Origin: Bacteroidia bacterium
GTDB taxonomy: Bacteria; Bacteroidota; Bacteroidia; Chitinophagales; Chitinophagaceae
Direction: 5' to 3'
Assembly (NCBI GenBank): GCA_030426665.1
Contig: JAUHYD010000020.1
Coordinates: 1 to 64,000, forward strand
DNA: 64,000 bases
Under the pieces are notes generated by a model. The model saw only the letters and a list, made by a program, of their open reading frames with translations. It was not told the DNA's origin and did not search any database. The translations under genes were made by a program, and so were the position numbers. Shown in pieces: positions 35,066-44,060 of the stretch; position 1 is the first letter of the stretch, and every line of letters starts with the position of its first letter.

Positions 35066-35380
35066 ATGAAAAAAGAAACTAAGCAGTACTTTCTATATTC
35101 AGCTACTCAATCTATGTCTATTGCGTTTTTGGGCTTAACTATCAGCCGGTGGGACGTAATGACCACAACAAAAGCGCAAATTATTGCCTCATTGGGTGTA
35201 CTATGCCTGATTGCCTCCTATTTTATATTCAAAAAATACATGATTGGCAGAATGGCGAAACCGGGACCTGACAGCTCCAAATTTAAACAACTGATGGCTT
35301 CCAAACCGCCGCTGATTTGGCTACTATCTACATTGATAGGCATAATATTCTTTGTTTTAGTGACTTATTTAATTAATTAA
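35066..35380 (+). CDS. Small membrane protein, paralogue B
   Basis: 104 residues, tandem duplicate of the preceding gene with the same layout of three membrane spans and a basic connecting loop. The spacing is 36 bases from the previous stop. An in-frame ATG at 35039 would add nine residues without a counterpart in paralogue A, so I use 35066, which aligns MKKETKQYFLYSA with MTKDEKIYVLYTG. Function unknown. Confidence 0.7.
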   Translation: MKKETKQYFLYSATQSMSIAFLGLTISRWDVMTTTKAQIIASLGVLCLIASYFIFKKYMIGRMAKPGPDSSKFKQLMASKPPLIWLLSTLIGIIFFVLVTYLIN

Positions 35381-35515
35381 TACCACGCTGCGGGTGTTAC
35401 TTGAGCGTTACAGTCCGTTTATTAATGATTCTTTTTTTTACCGAAAAGTTTGTGAACTTTGTAATAGGAACAGCTACACTTTCGTAGCTTAGTGAAACCG
35501 CATTATACAATCTGA

Positions 35516-37366
35516 ATGTCTGATAATTATATAGTATCTGCCAGAAAATACCGCCCCCAGACCTTTGATACGGTTGTGGGTCAGGAACACATTACCACTA
35601 CGCTAAAGAATGCCATTAAGAACCAGCATCTGGCACATGCGTTTTTGTTTTGTGGCCCTCGTGGTGTTGGTAAGACAACATGTGCGCGTATACTGGCGAA
35701 AACCATCAACTGTACCAACCGCACCGCTGATACCGAAGCATGTGGCACCTGCTCCACCTGTATCAGTTTTAAAGACAATACCTCGTTTAACGTATTTGAA
35801 CTGGATGCTGCGAGCAATAACTCTGTCGATGATATACGTGAACTGACGAGCCAGGTACGGTTTGCACCGCAACATGGCAAATACAAAGTATATATAATAG
35901 ATGAGGTACACATGCTGAGCGCATCGGCATTTAATGCATTTCTTAAGACATTAGAAGAACCACCTCCGTATGCGATATTTATACTTGCCACTACGGAGAA
36001 ACATAAAATACTACCGACTATCCTGAGCCGCTGTCAGATATTCGACTTCAAGCGTATCACAACACATGATATTGTTGCCCACCTGCAAAGCATAGCGAGC
36101 AAAGAAAGTATGGTAGCTCAGGAAGCTGCGCTACATGTTATCGCTCAAAAGAGTGAGGGATGTATGCGTGATTCCCTGTCTATGCTCGACCGTATTGCTA
36201 GCTTTACCAATGGGATGCTCACCTATGCTAACACCATGGAGCACCTGAACCTGTTGGATGCGGAGTTTTACTTCCGTCTTACAGATGCTATGCTCGGTCA
36301 GGATGTTGCCGGTACCCTACTCCATCTGGACGCAGCGTTGGAAAAGGGATTTGAGGGCGATGTCATTCTCGGCGGATTGGCTGAGCATTTCCGGAACCTA
36401 CTACTTTGTAAGGATGCAAGAATGACAAAGTTGCTGGACATTCCTAATGAGCACAAACCTATGTACTTCGAAAAGGCAAACCAGACACCTCCGTCATTTG
36501 TTATTTCCGCATTGAATGTCATTAATGATTCAGAGCTTCAGTATAAGTCGGCGACGAACAAACGCCTGCATATAGAAATGTGTCTGATACGTCTGTGCTT
36601 TTTGCTTCAGTCTGTAAATGCTACGCCTGTTTCAATAGATACTTCAACTACTAACACCGCATCGCCGGACGAAAAAAAAAACACTGATAGTGTCGTAAAG
36701 ACTACCCCTTTTCCTCCGGCACCTGCGCCACAAACGGCAGCGGTTGCGGAAGCAGCGACACCTGAGTATAAACCACAACCAGCTCCACCGCCGGTACAAA
36801 AACAATCGGATATAGCGTCATCGGTGACACCTGCACAGGCACATACCGCCACTGCACCAAAAGCGGAAACACCTGCCCCTCCCAAACCTAAACCTGCGGC
36901 TGCATCCTCAAAACGGGTGAGCCTGGACTTATTGGGCGATCTGGACGAAGCTATGTCAGCTGCGGTAGCCAACCAAGCAAATAAAGTCACTGAAATAACC
37001 GAAGAAAAAGGACTTCATCTGTTTGAGCAGTATAAGTTAGGATTGCAGGCAGCCGGCAAAAGCGTGCTTTATTCTCAGTTCAATATGATGAAAGTGGAAG
37101 TAATACCACCGGACGAGGTATGCCTTATATGTCCCAACGAACTGACTGAGACCTATGCCCGTGAGCAACGTAATGCAATCATAGAGTTCTATACACAACA
37201 CTGTGATATGCATGTGCGAATCACCACCGATATCCAGGAAGACGAAACTGCCAACGAGCCACAGGAGCGAGTACTAAGCAAAAACGAAATGTATGAACAC
37301 ATGGCTGAAAAGAACCCCAACCTTGCGCGGCTAAAAGAAGGTGCAGGATTACAGATAGAATATTAG
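35516..37366 (+). CDS. dnaX: DNA polymerase III subunit gamma/tau
   Basis: Clamp-loader ATPase subunit. 616 residues. Begins YIVSARKYRPQTFDTVVGQEHITTTLKNA, with the P-loop GPRGVGKTTCARILAKT (about residues 45-60), a four-Cys zinc knuckle (about 64-82: CTNRTADTEACGTCSTC), the DEVHMLS Walker B and the SRC sensor. After about residue 365 comes a Pro/Ala-rich linker and then a tau-like C-terminal domain (about 480-616). No obvious slippage stretch is visible for a separate gamma form, apart from a run of nine A residues near 36672-36680, which is in the right region. Confidence 0.95.
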   Translation: MSDNYIVSARKYRPQTFDTVVGQEHITTTLKNAIKNQHLAHAFLFCGPRGVGKTTCARILAKTINCTNRTADTEACGTCSTCISFKDNTSFNVFELDAASNNSVDDIRELTSQVRFAPQHGKYKVYIIDEVHMLSASAFNAFLKTLEEPPPYAIFILATTEKHKILPTILSRCQIFDFKRITTHDIVAHLQSIASKESMVAQEAALHVIAQKSEGCMRDSLSMLDRIASFTNGMLTYANTMEHLNLLDAEFYFRLTDAMLGQDVAGTLLHLDAALEKGFEGDVILGGLAEHFRNLLLCKDARMTKLLDIPNEHKPMYFEKANQTPPSFVISALNVINDSELQYKSATNKRLHIEMCLIRLCFLLQSVNATPVSIDTSTTNTASPDEKKNTDSVVKTTPFPPAPAPQTAAVAEAATPEYKPQPAPPPVQKQSDIASSVTPAQAHTATAPKAETPAPPKPKPAAASSKRVSLDLLGDLDEAMSAAVANQANKVTEITEEKGLHLFEQYKLGLQAAGKSVLYSQFNMMKVEVIPPDEVCLICPNELTETYAREQRNAIIEFYTQHCDMHVRITTDIQEDETANEPQERVLSKNEMYEHMAEKNPNLARLKEGAGLQIEY

Positions 37367-37380
37367 TGGTGCAGCGTCTC

Positions 37381-37397
37381 GTCGGTCAGAAACCGAC
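37381..37397 (-). repeat. REP-like 17-mer, copy 2
   Basis: Exact reverse complement of the copy at 17611-17627, in the dnaX-AIPR gap. Confidence 0.5.
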
Positions 37398-37636
37398 TAC
37401 CGCTTTTGCCGTAGGTAAAACTTACGGCAAACTGGGACAAACTTCCGAAGTTGCACGTAAGGAAAACTAAGGAAAACTGGGGTTCGATTTACAGAAACAA
37501 AAGGAACCAAGTCGCTCGAAGAATTGAAATTTTTAGCAATTCAAAAACAGACTAGCTATATTGCATTATATAGTCAGACATAACAGAATGCTAGAAGAAT
37601 TTTTAAATTCAGCCTAATCGATTTCACTTTAAAATT

Positions 37637-39346
37637 ATGTATTTCACTATGACTAATATTAACGACTTTAAATTATTGAACTTAAAATGCCAATCATATT
37701 TCAATATACTAAATAATGAACTCGACAGAAAAATTAGCGTTTTAAGTGGGAAAGAACAAGAAAGGATTGGGTTTTACCTGTATGTTCTTGAGTCGATATG
37801 TAATATAAAAGACCCTATTGACATTGCGGAATTAATAACAGACACTAGCTTTAATAAAAAAGTTTTTGATGTAGACATTGATGACCAAGGAGTGGATGCG
37901 ATATATATTGATGACGAGCAAAAAGTAATTAATATTTTTAATTTTAAGTTTAGAGATAATTATAATGCTGAACGAAAGCAAGGTACAAACGAAACATTGA
38001 ATTCTTTAAAATTTACAAATGCAATCATTAATGGAAATGCTGAACATTTACAAGGAAAATTAAAAACGAATGCATTAGACATAATTGATAAATTAAATAG
38101 CAGGGAGGTTTGGAAGTTTAAATTGTATGTTATTAGCAACGATTCGGTCACATTGGACCCCGAAAACGCTGAAATAAAACAATTACAAGACCTTTATGAT
38201 TTGGAAGTGTTACCCTATGGTCTCGAGGCAATTTCAAAAAGTATGTCGATTCGACCTAAAGCTATTAACGCAACGCTTCATTTGAACAGTGATTCAATTA
38301 TGCCCTATACTGAAAACAGCCTATCGTCTTCTAAGTCATATGTTCTAAAGCTATCTGCTGTTGACCTCATTAGAATTACAAGTAACAATGAGGATTTAAG
38401 GAATGAATACAACTTGGAGGATCATAATAGTCTCTGCAAAGTTCAAATGGATTACAACTTGCTATTTGATAACGTACGAGGGTTAGTTATGCGCTCAAAG
38501 TTTAATGAAAACATAGCGAATACGTTAAAAAACGATCCTTCTAAATTTTTTATGTACAATAATGGGTTAACGTTAATAGCTGCGGATATTATCTACCAAG
38601 AAACAAATGCGAAAAAGAAGGTAAAATTAAATATAAAAGATTTTCAAATAGTTAACGGAGGACAAACGCTAAGAATACTACATAATTTTAATAGTTCAGA
38701 TAATGATAATATTGACAAGTACTTATCATCTTGCGAAGTACTACTCAGAGTATTCAAGATAACTGACAGCGAAAACAGAAATAAAATAGCTGAATATACG
38801 AATAGCCAGAATTCAATTTCTAAAGTCGACTTAAAGTCTCTAAGCACTACTCAAATACAAATTGAACAATTTCTAGATGAGAAAAATATTATTTACGCTC
38901 GGAAATTTGGAGATACTGGGCAGCCAGAAAAAAACTATAAGCACAAAATTAGCATGGAAAAATTCGGGCAGATACTTTTTGCAATTAAGGGCTTTCCCGA
39001 AAAATCGTCAAATCAAAAAAAGCAAATATTTGACAAATATTATGAAAGTATTTTTGGTGCAGATTTCGAGATCAACAAATCAGCAGACTACATCAATTTA
39101 TATTACAAAATAAAGAATTATTATTTCCTTTCACAATTTAGTCAAACCGAACAAAAGCTATTTTATATTTTATACTTAAATAAATGTAGTGTATTTAATA
39201 ATGATATTAATGACCAAATAAACTTTCTGGAAGATTGTATTTTAAAATACAAAAAAACATTAGATGATAGTCTTGCCGATGCAAGAATACTCATTCAGGC
39301 AAAATTCAAAGAATTCGTAGAGAATGAAATCGCTTGTATAAAATAA
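37637..39346 (+). CDS. AIPR-family protein (abortive-infection/phage-resistance type)
   Basis: 569 residues, clearly AT-rich compared with dnaX beside it. The central part (about residues 300-345, FFMYNNGLTLIA, then IVNGGQTLRILHNF) is the AIPR signature. The N-terminal part (about 75-105) reads DDQGVDAIYID...NIFNFKF, a PD-(D/E)XK-like arrangement with Asp87 and Lys104, though Asn takes the usual Glu/Gln position. AIPR proteins are associated with abortive infection and restriction loci. It stands alone, with no methylase or other defence gene. Start ATG 37637 or, four codons on, 37649. Confidence 0.85.
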   Translation: MYFTMTNINDFKLLNLKCQSYFNILNNELDRKISVLSGKEQERIGFYLYVLESICNIKDPIDIAELITDTSFNKKVFDVDIDDQGVDAIYIDDEQKVINIFNFKFRDNYNAERKQGTNETLNSLKFTNAIINGNAEHLQGKLKTNALDIIDKLNSREVWKFKLYVISNDSVTLDPENAEIKQLQDLYDLEVLPYGLEAISKSMSIRPKAINATLHLNSDSIMPYTENSLSSSKSYVLKLSAVDLIRITSNNEDLRNEYNLEDHNSLCKVQMDYNLLFDNVRGLVMRSKFNENIANTLKNDPSKFFMYNNGLTLIAADIIYQETNAKKKVKLNIKDFQIVNGGQTLRILHNFNSSDNDNIDKYLSSCEVLLRVFKITDSENRNKIAEYTNSQNSISKVDLKSLSTTQIQIEQFLDEKNIIYARKFGDTGQPEKNYKHKISMEKFGQILFAIKGFPEKSSNQKKQIFDKYYESIFGADFEINKSADYINLYYKIKNYYFLSQFSQTEQKLFYILYLNKCSVFNNDINDQINFLEDCILKYKKTLDDSLADARILIQAKFKEFVENEIACIK

Positions 39347-39418
39347 AGACAAGAGAACAATCTAATGTGAAATTCTTCACTCGTATTGGTCTGTGACTTA
39401 TTGTGTGCCCCCCCAGCA

Positions 39419-39516
39419 ACTCGTACTCGTCTGCGACGAGTATGCCACGGGACGGCGATTGTATCGCCTGTATATTATCGGCTACGTACACAATCCTGTC
39501 CATCCTTTAATCCCTC
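39419..39516 (+). repeat. 97-bp direct repeat, copy A
   Basis: Begins ACTCGTACTCGTCTGCGACG and is nearly identical to copy B at 39652-39748. It contains the hairpin ACTCGT/ACGAGT. It lies just after the AIPR gene. Confidence 0.8.
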
Positions 39517-39520
39517 GTTG

Positions 39521-39576
39521 TTCCGGATGTTCCGAAGGGCATCCGGAACTGCGAATAGCACCCGTTCTCCGAACGG
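39521..39576. repeat. Palindromes between the two direct repeats
   Basis: TTCCGGATG/CATCCGGAA (39521-39529 with 39540-39548) and CCGTT/AACGG (39562-39566 with 39572-39576) form two hairpins. Confidence 0.6.
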
Positions 39577-39651
39577 CTTCATCTCGATACTGACAAATGG
39601 TAGCACTACCCCCTATATTTGTAACTGAGACTTTGGAAGATATCACCTCCC

Positions 39652-39748
39652 ACTCGTACTCGTCTGCGACGAGTATGCCACGGAACGGCGATTGTATCGC
39701 CTGTATATTATCGACTACACACACAATACTGTCGATCCTTTAATCCTC
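39652..39748 (+). repeat. 97-bp direct repeat, copy B
   Basis: Second copy of the repeat, 233 bases downstream of copy A, with a handful of substitutions. Confidence 0.8.
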
Positions 39749-39801
39749 AAAATCAAGGTTCAGACAAAAAAACACAATAGCACCGCAAGTTTAGGAGACT
39801 T

Positions 39802-41766
39802 TTATCGCTTCATCATCTTCTTTACAGTATTAAACTCCCCTACTTTCAGCCGAACAAAATACATGCCCGCTGATAGTTTGCTTACGTCTACAGTTGCATT
39901 ATTGCTCACTTCATCTTGCATAAGCACCTTACCTGAAATATCTGTGATGACAACGTCTATTTTACCCTTGGTACCTGTTGTACTTATCGTAATAGTTTCA
40001 TTAGCCGGGTTCGGATAGATTGAAACCACGGGCTTTTCAGTTGTTATGTCACTAGCTGACAAGGGACAACCTGCAATTCGTAAGGCTTTCTCAAGGACGT
40101 AGTCCCTATGGTCTCGAATGCCTTCCGGAGTCGCATAGGCGAATGAATCAGGCACAATACCAATTCGTTGTGTACTATCACCATTAGGGTAATATACACC
40201 TAAACTTGTCCAGCCAAAAGACATGTCCTGTGCCGGCGACAACCATGTTATGTTGCCGTCAGCACCGGCAGTTTGACTACCTATTACTATACAGCCTGGT
40301 ATCTTCTTCAGCATCATGGTGGTGTACTCAGCTGCACTTTGGGTAGTTTCATCAACAATTACTACTACTTGTCCCAAATAGGGGGTAGGATTACCCGCAA
40401 CACCCATGCTCGGGTATATCCAGGAATAGGTACCGGGGTATTCTACATCAGGGATAGATAATTTGGAAAACTGCATTGGACCAGTGTACATTTTGTCCGA
40501 CAAAGCCCATGCGTTGCCGCTTAATGGGTAGTTCCGGATATCTAGAACAATTCCGGGTAGTGTTTGCATTGCGGCATAGGCAGCATCGACTTCCGCATCA
40601 GTAATATTACCAAAATTCATATAGCCAATATTGCAATCGTCGAAAATGGTCCATTCGATATCATTTAACGAGTCTGCCGGGTAATAATAATCGTAGAAGA
40701 AGTTGTCATAGGCAGATGAAAAGGAATTAATCGTACTTACACTTACACTTCTTGTTGTTCCATCGGGTGCTTGCAGAACCAGGGTTTCGTTTATGCCAAC
40801 AGACAATCTTCGCAAAAGCATATCTGCTATACTCCTTCCCTTTACAGAAGGGTTCCCTGCAGAACAGTATTTACTCAGACTATCAGTCCACTGGGAAATA
40901 GTTAGGCCATCAACAGAAACAATCGCATCACCTAGGTTAACCCCAACCTCCATAGACCTGATAACCAAATAATTTCCATTTACATACTTTAACTTTATTC
41001 TTGGTCTGTAGAAACCCGGAGGAAATCCTTCATTATACACATACGAGAGCCCCCGAACATGTGCGTCGTCTAATGTTCCCACCACTTTCAAAAATTCCAG
41101 ATTTAGCGCCTGTACATTCGGTGCATTAGAAAACGGAACTACATGATTATACAATGTAGAATCCCACGGAATATCTAAAACATAGTTATAGGGATTGAAA
41201 TACTGTGTTGTATTCCACAATTTAAAAAACATCAATAGTTTCTGGTCTTGCGATGGAAACGTAGCGTGTACATTTACATCGAGCATAATAGAATCCTGCG
41301 GAAATTTCAGATATCCTCCCCAATATGAACTGGAAGGTGTCGGCCAAGGCGTATATTCTACCTGGCAACTTGGGTGCGGTCTGAAATTATTTTTTATGGT
41401 ATCGAGTATCTCTTTCACATCTGACCGAAGAGTAGGACTGCTTATCCAACCAAAATCCCGGTTCCTCTTTAACTCAGCCGGTAGCGTATCGGGAAAGTAG
41501 CTGGAAGATAATGCCATTGGCCCTGCCGCATCGAGCATTTCCAAAAGGGCATCATTAAATTCCGTACTGCTGGCAGCACTTCTAACATCGGGCAACACTG
41601 CCAACAAAACACTGTCCCAATTCACATTACATACCGACACTTCAGAGTGATAATATTTTGCAAAGCCCCATACCTTGCAAGTGTAATATAGTTTTTCCTG
41701 CATTGTTTGAGCTTGCACCGTTTGGCACAAAAAACTAACTGCGAACAATAATAATAATTTACGCAT
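39802..41766 (-). CDS. Secreted S41-family peptidase with T9SS sorting domain
   Basis: 654 residues. Signal peptide MRKLLLLFAVSFLCQTVQAQ. An N-terminal part (about 25-265) of unknown fold, a PDZ-like region (about 275-340), then the S41 catalytic domain. The likely nucleophile is Ser in ETTQSAAEYTTMM (near residue 478), followed by GSQTAGADGNITWL. The last ~75 residues are a T9SS sorting domain (VSIYPNPANETITIS, then ITDISGKVL, then LSAGMYFVRL). It is an exported tail-specific-type protease; substrate unknown. Confidence 0.88.
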   Translation of the reverse strand: MRKLLLLFAVSFLCQTVQAQTMQEKLYYTCKVWGFAKYYHSEVSVCNVNWDSVLLAVLPDVRSAASSTEFNDALLEMLDAAGPMALSSSYFPDTLPAELKRNRDFGWISSPTLRSDVKEILDTIKNNFRPHPSCQVEYTPWPTPSSSYWGGYLKFPQDSIMLDVNVHATFPSQDQKLLMFFKLWNTTQYFNPYNYVLDIPWDSTLYNHVVPFSNAPNVQALNLEFLKVVGTLDDAHVRGLSYVYNEGFPPGFYRPRIKLKYVNGNYLVIRSMEVGVNLGDAIVSVDGLTISQWTDSLSKYCSAGNPSVKGRSIADMLLRRLSVGINETLVLQAPDGTTRSVSVSTINSFSSAYDNFFYDYYYPADSLNDIEWTIFDDCNIGYMNFGNITDAEVDAAYAAMQTLPGIVLDIRNYPLSGNAWALSDKMYTGPMQFSKLSIPDVEYPGTYSWIYPSMGVAGNPTPYLGQVVVIVDETTQSAAEYTTMMLKKIPGCIVIGSQTAGADGNITWLSPAQDMSFGWTSLGVYYPNGDSTQRIGIVPDSFAYATPEGIRDHRDYVLEKALRIAGCPLSASDITTEKPVVSIYPNPANETITISTTGTKGKIDVVITDISGKVLMQDEVSNNATVDVSKLSAGMYFVRLKVGEFNTVKKMMKR

Positions 41767-42273
41767 TGGTATATATTTATAGGGGTGTATTAATAATATA
41801 AGTACTAAGTTATGTCAAATACACCTTAATAGACGTATTAATTGCAATAATTCTTTGGTAGTCAAAGAAACCAAACACCTACGACCCAATTAGCGTCCGA
41901 AAAACAAAAGCAGAAATGGCCGTTATCATCTTTAAAACCAGACGTCCCATATGGAATTCAACTCCTAGTTTAACATTCGCAAAATTTAGTCTGTGATTTC
42001 CCTAATAAAGAGCTCAATTCAATGCTCACGCTATACTTGGCACAACATCAGGCAGTATCCTTACCTCCCTAAGAAGTCGCAAATTCTATTTTGCCTGCTC
42101 GCCTGGCAATGCAATGAAACCAGCTACAGATGGTCGTATAATCATAAATAGGCACAATGGTTAATGTGCATAAAATCTATCCATGTTAATTCTCGAAAAG
42201 CACTCCTGAATAAGTGTGATTGATTTGCATAAAAAAATTTACTTTTGACACTCAAAATACATAATTAAGAATC
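41767..42273. other. 507-base intergenic region, no gene seen
   Basis: AT-rich spacer between divergent genes. It has one long-range pair, GGTGTATT/AATACACC (near 41781 and 41818), and otherwise no clear RNA or gene. Confidence 0.5.
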
Positions 42274-43530
42274 ATGGCTGAAGCTATACGTATGCCGCTC
42301 CTGAGCGATACAATGAAAGAAGGCGTTATCGCTGAATGGCATAAGAAAGTTGGAGACACAATAAAATCGGACGACATAATTGCTGACGTAGAGACGGATA
42401 AGGCAACAATGGAAGTGATGCCCTATGTTGATGGCACACTGCTATATATTGGCGTAGAGAAGGGAAAAGGCGTTCCTGTAAATGGTATTATGGCTATCAT
42501 CGGAAAACCGGGAGAGGATTTTCAGGCAATCTTGGATGCAGAATCAAAGGATGCAGGTACCGAAGAAAAAAGCAATGAACAATCAGAAGCAGCACAACCA
42601 ACTACCTCTGGTCCGGCGCCGGTTGCTGAAACTCCTGCAACCGAGGAAGCTGGTGATGACCGTGTCAAGGCTTCTCCACTTGCCAAAAAACTGGCAGAAG
42701 AAAAGGGCGTGGACATAGCTGCCATAAAAGGGACCGGCGACAACGGCAGAATAATAAAAAGAGATGTTGATAGTTACACCCCGTCCGCAGCGGCAAGCGC
42801 ACCTGCGCAAGTGCAGACACAGATTGTACCTGTGGTACAGGGTGAGGAAGGATATTCTGATACTCCTGTCACACAAATGCGCCGTATTATTGCTCAAAGA
42901 CTTGCAGAGAGCAAGTTCTCGGCGCCACACTTTTATCTGCGAATGACCATCAACATGGACAACGCGATGGAGTCGCGCAAGGCAATCAACGAAGTGTTGG
43001 CACCTGAAAAAGTATCATTCAACGACTTGATTATAAAGGCTTGTGCAATGGCGCTGCGTAAGCACCCTGCAGTAAACAGTTCCTGGATGGGCGATTTCAT
43101 TCGTCAAAACCAACATATCCACATTGGCACCGCAGTGGCCGTAGAGGATGGATTGATTGTTCCTGTTGTAAAGTTTGCTGACCAAAAGTCACTTTCTCAA
43201 ATATCGCAGGAAGCAAAGACACTCATCAAAAAAGCACGTACGAAAAAGATTCAACCACATGAGTTTACAGGCAATACGTTCACAATATCTAACCTCGGCA
43301 TGATGGATATTGATGAATTTACAGCCATTATCAACCCACCGGATAGTTGCATACTTGCTGTCGGCAAAATTGCTGCTACACCTGTGGTTGAGAACGGACA
43401 AGTCGTGGTACGTAACCTGATGAAACTGACGCTAAGCTGCGACCACCGTTCGGTAGACGGAGCAGTAGGCTCTGGTTTCCTTCAGACACTGAAAGCATAT
43501 CTGGAGAACCCTGTGACAATGCTTGCGTAA
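42274..43530 (+). CDS. aceF: Pyruvate dehydrogenase E2 component (dihydrolipoamide acetyltransferase)
   Basis: Transfers acetyl groups from the E1 product to CoA. 418 residues. One lipoyl domain (1-76, DVETDKATMEVM, lipoyl Lys43), an acidic Ala/Glu-rich linker, an E3/E1-binding domain (about 130-165, VKASPLAKKLAEEKGVDIAA) and the catalytic domain ending with DHRSVDGAVGSGFLQTLK, which holds the active-site His and Asp. An opening MPLLSDTMKEG is characteristic of pyruvate dehydrogenase E2. A branched-chain or 2-oxoglutarate E2 is less likely. No E1 or E3 gene is adjacent. Confidence 0.92.
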   Translation: MAEAIRMPLLSDTMKEGVIAEWHKKVGDTIKSDDIIADVETDKATMEVMPYVDGTLLYIGVEKGKGVPVNGIMAIIGKPGEDFQAILDAESKDAGTEEKSNEQSEAAQPTTSGPAPVAETPATEEAGDDRVKASPLAKKLAEEKGVDIAAIKGTGDNGRIIKRDVDSYTPSAAASAPAQVQTQIVPVVQGEEGYSDTPVTQMRRIIAQRLAESKFSAPHFYLRMTINMDNAMESRKAINEVLAPEKVSFNDLIIKACAMALRKHPAVNSSWMGDFIRQNQHIHIGTAVAVEDGLIVPVVKFADQKSLSQISQEAKTLIKKARTKKIQPHEFTGNTFTISNLGMMDIDEFTAIINPPDSCILAVGKIAATPVVENGQVVVRNLMKLTLSCDHRSVDGAVGSGFLQTLKAYLENPVTMLA

Positions 43531-43581
43531 CTTAAATTATAAAATTAGACAAATAAACATAAAACACTTATAGTCAATTAC

Positions 43582-43616
43582 TTAAATGTCGGCAATTTGC
43601 CGACATTTAATCTTAA
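43582..43616 (+). terminator. Intrinsic terminator after aceF
   Basis: A perfect 13-bp stem with a 3-base loop (43582-43594 with 43598-43610), followed by a short T-rich tract. Confidence 0.7.
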
Positions 43617-43687
43617 ATCGAATATGTTAAATTCACACAGATAGTCACATTAGTAAAATAAAAGTGTCCTTATCATTACATAACCAC

Positions 43688-43695
43688 TATCTTTG
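43688..43695 (+). promoter_or_regulatory. Putative -7 box of the tatA promoter
   Basis: TATCTTTG fits TAnnTTTG, about 49 bases before the tatA ATG. No TTTG box is found at the usual distance upstream. Confidence 0.5.
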
Positions 43696-43743
43696 TACAC
43701 AAATAGATTTTCTATTTTAAAAACAAGTAAAAACTTTCATTCA

Positions 43744-43974
43744 ATGACACTACTAAATATCCAACCGCAGTTTCTGATGGGTATGCCGAATTCCGGTGAG
43801 TTAATCATTTTGTTGCTGATTGTCGTTGTACTTTTCGGGGGTAAGAAAATTCCTGAATTGGCAAAAGGCTTAGGTAAAGGTATTCGTGAGTTTAACGATG
43901 CCAAAGACGGCATCAAAAACGAGATAGAAAGCGGCATGAAGGATAAAGACAAATCCTCTTCAGACAACAAGTAA
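43744..43974 (+). CDS. tatA: Sec-independent translocase protein TatA/E
   Basis: 76 residues. One N-terminal membrane helix ([17 protein letters not shown]) followed by the hinge [17 protein letters not shown] and a charged amphipathic tail. This is the TatA/TatE pattern, which forms the pore of the twin-arginine pathway for folded proteins. An in-frame upstream TTG (43693) is within a -7 promoter box. ATG 43744 is therefore preferred; an in-frame ATG further on, shortly before the helix, is also possible. tatC is not in the window. Confidence 0.9.
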   Translation: MTLLNIQPQFLMGMPNSGELIILLLIVVVLFGGKKIPELAKGLGKGIREFNDAKDGIKNEIESGMKDKDKSSSDNK

Positions 43975-44060
43975 TTTCAGCCGTCCCATTATAGTAAGAA
44001 AGTGTATCCACGCTCCGACCTAATTCCCGGAGTTGTTAATCAATTGGTCCGAATCGAATA

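Larger units (their letters stand above)
39347..39801. other. 455-base repeat region between AIPR and S41 peptidase genes
   Basis: Consists of the two direct repeats and the palindromic spacer. Short open frames here are by-products of the repeats. Confidence 0.65.

Noticed and set aside
39386..39724. Short open frames in the direct repeats
   Set aside because: They arise from the 97-bp repeats and read differently in each copy.
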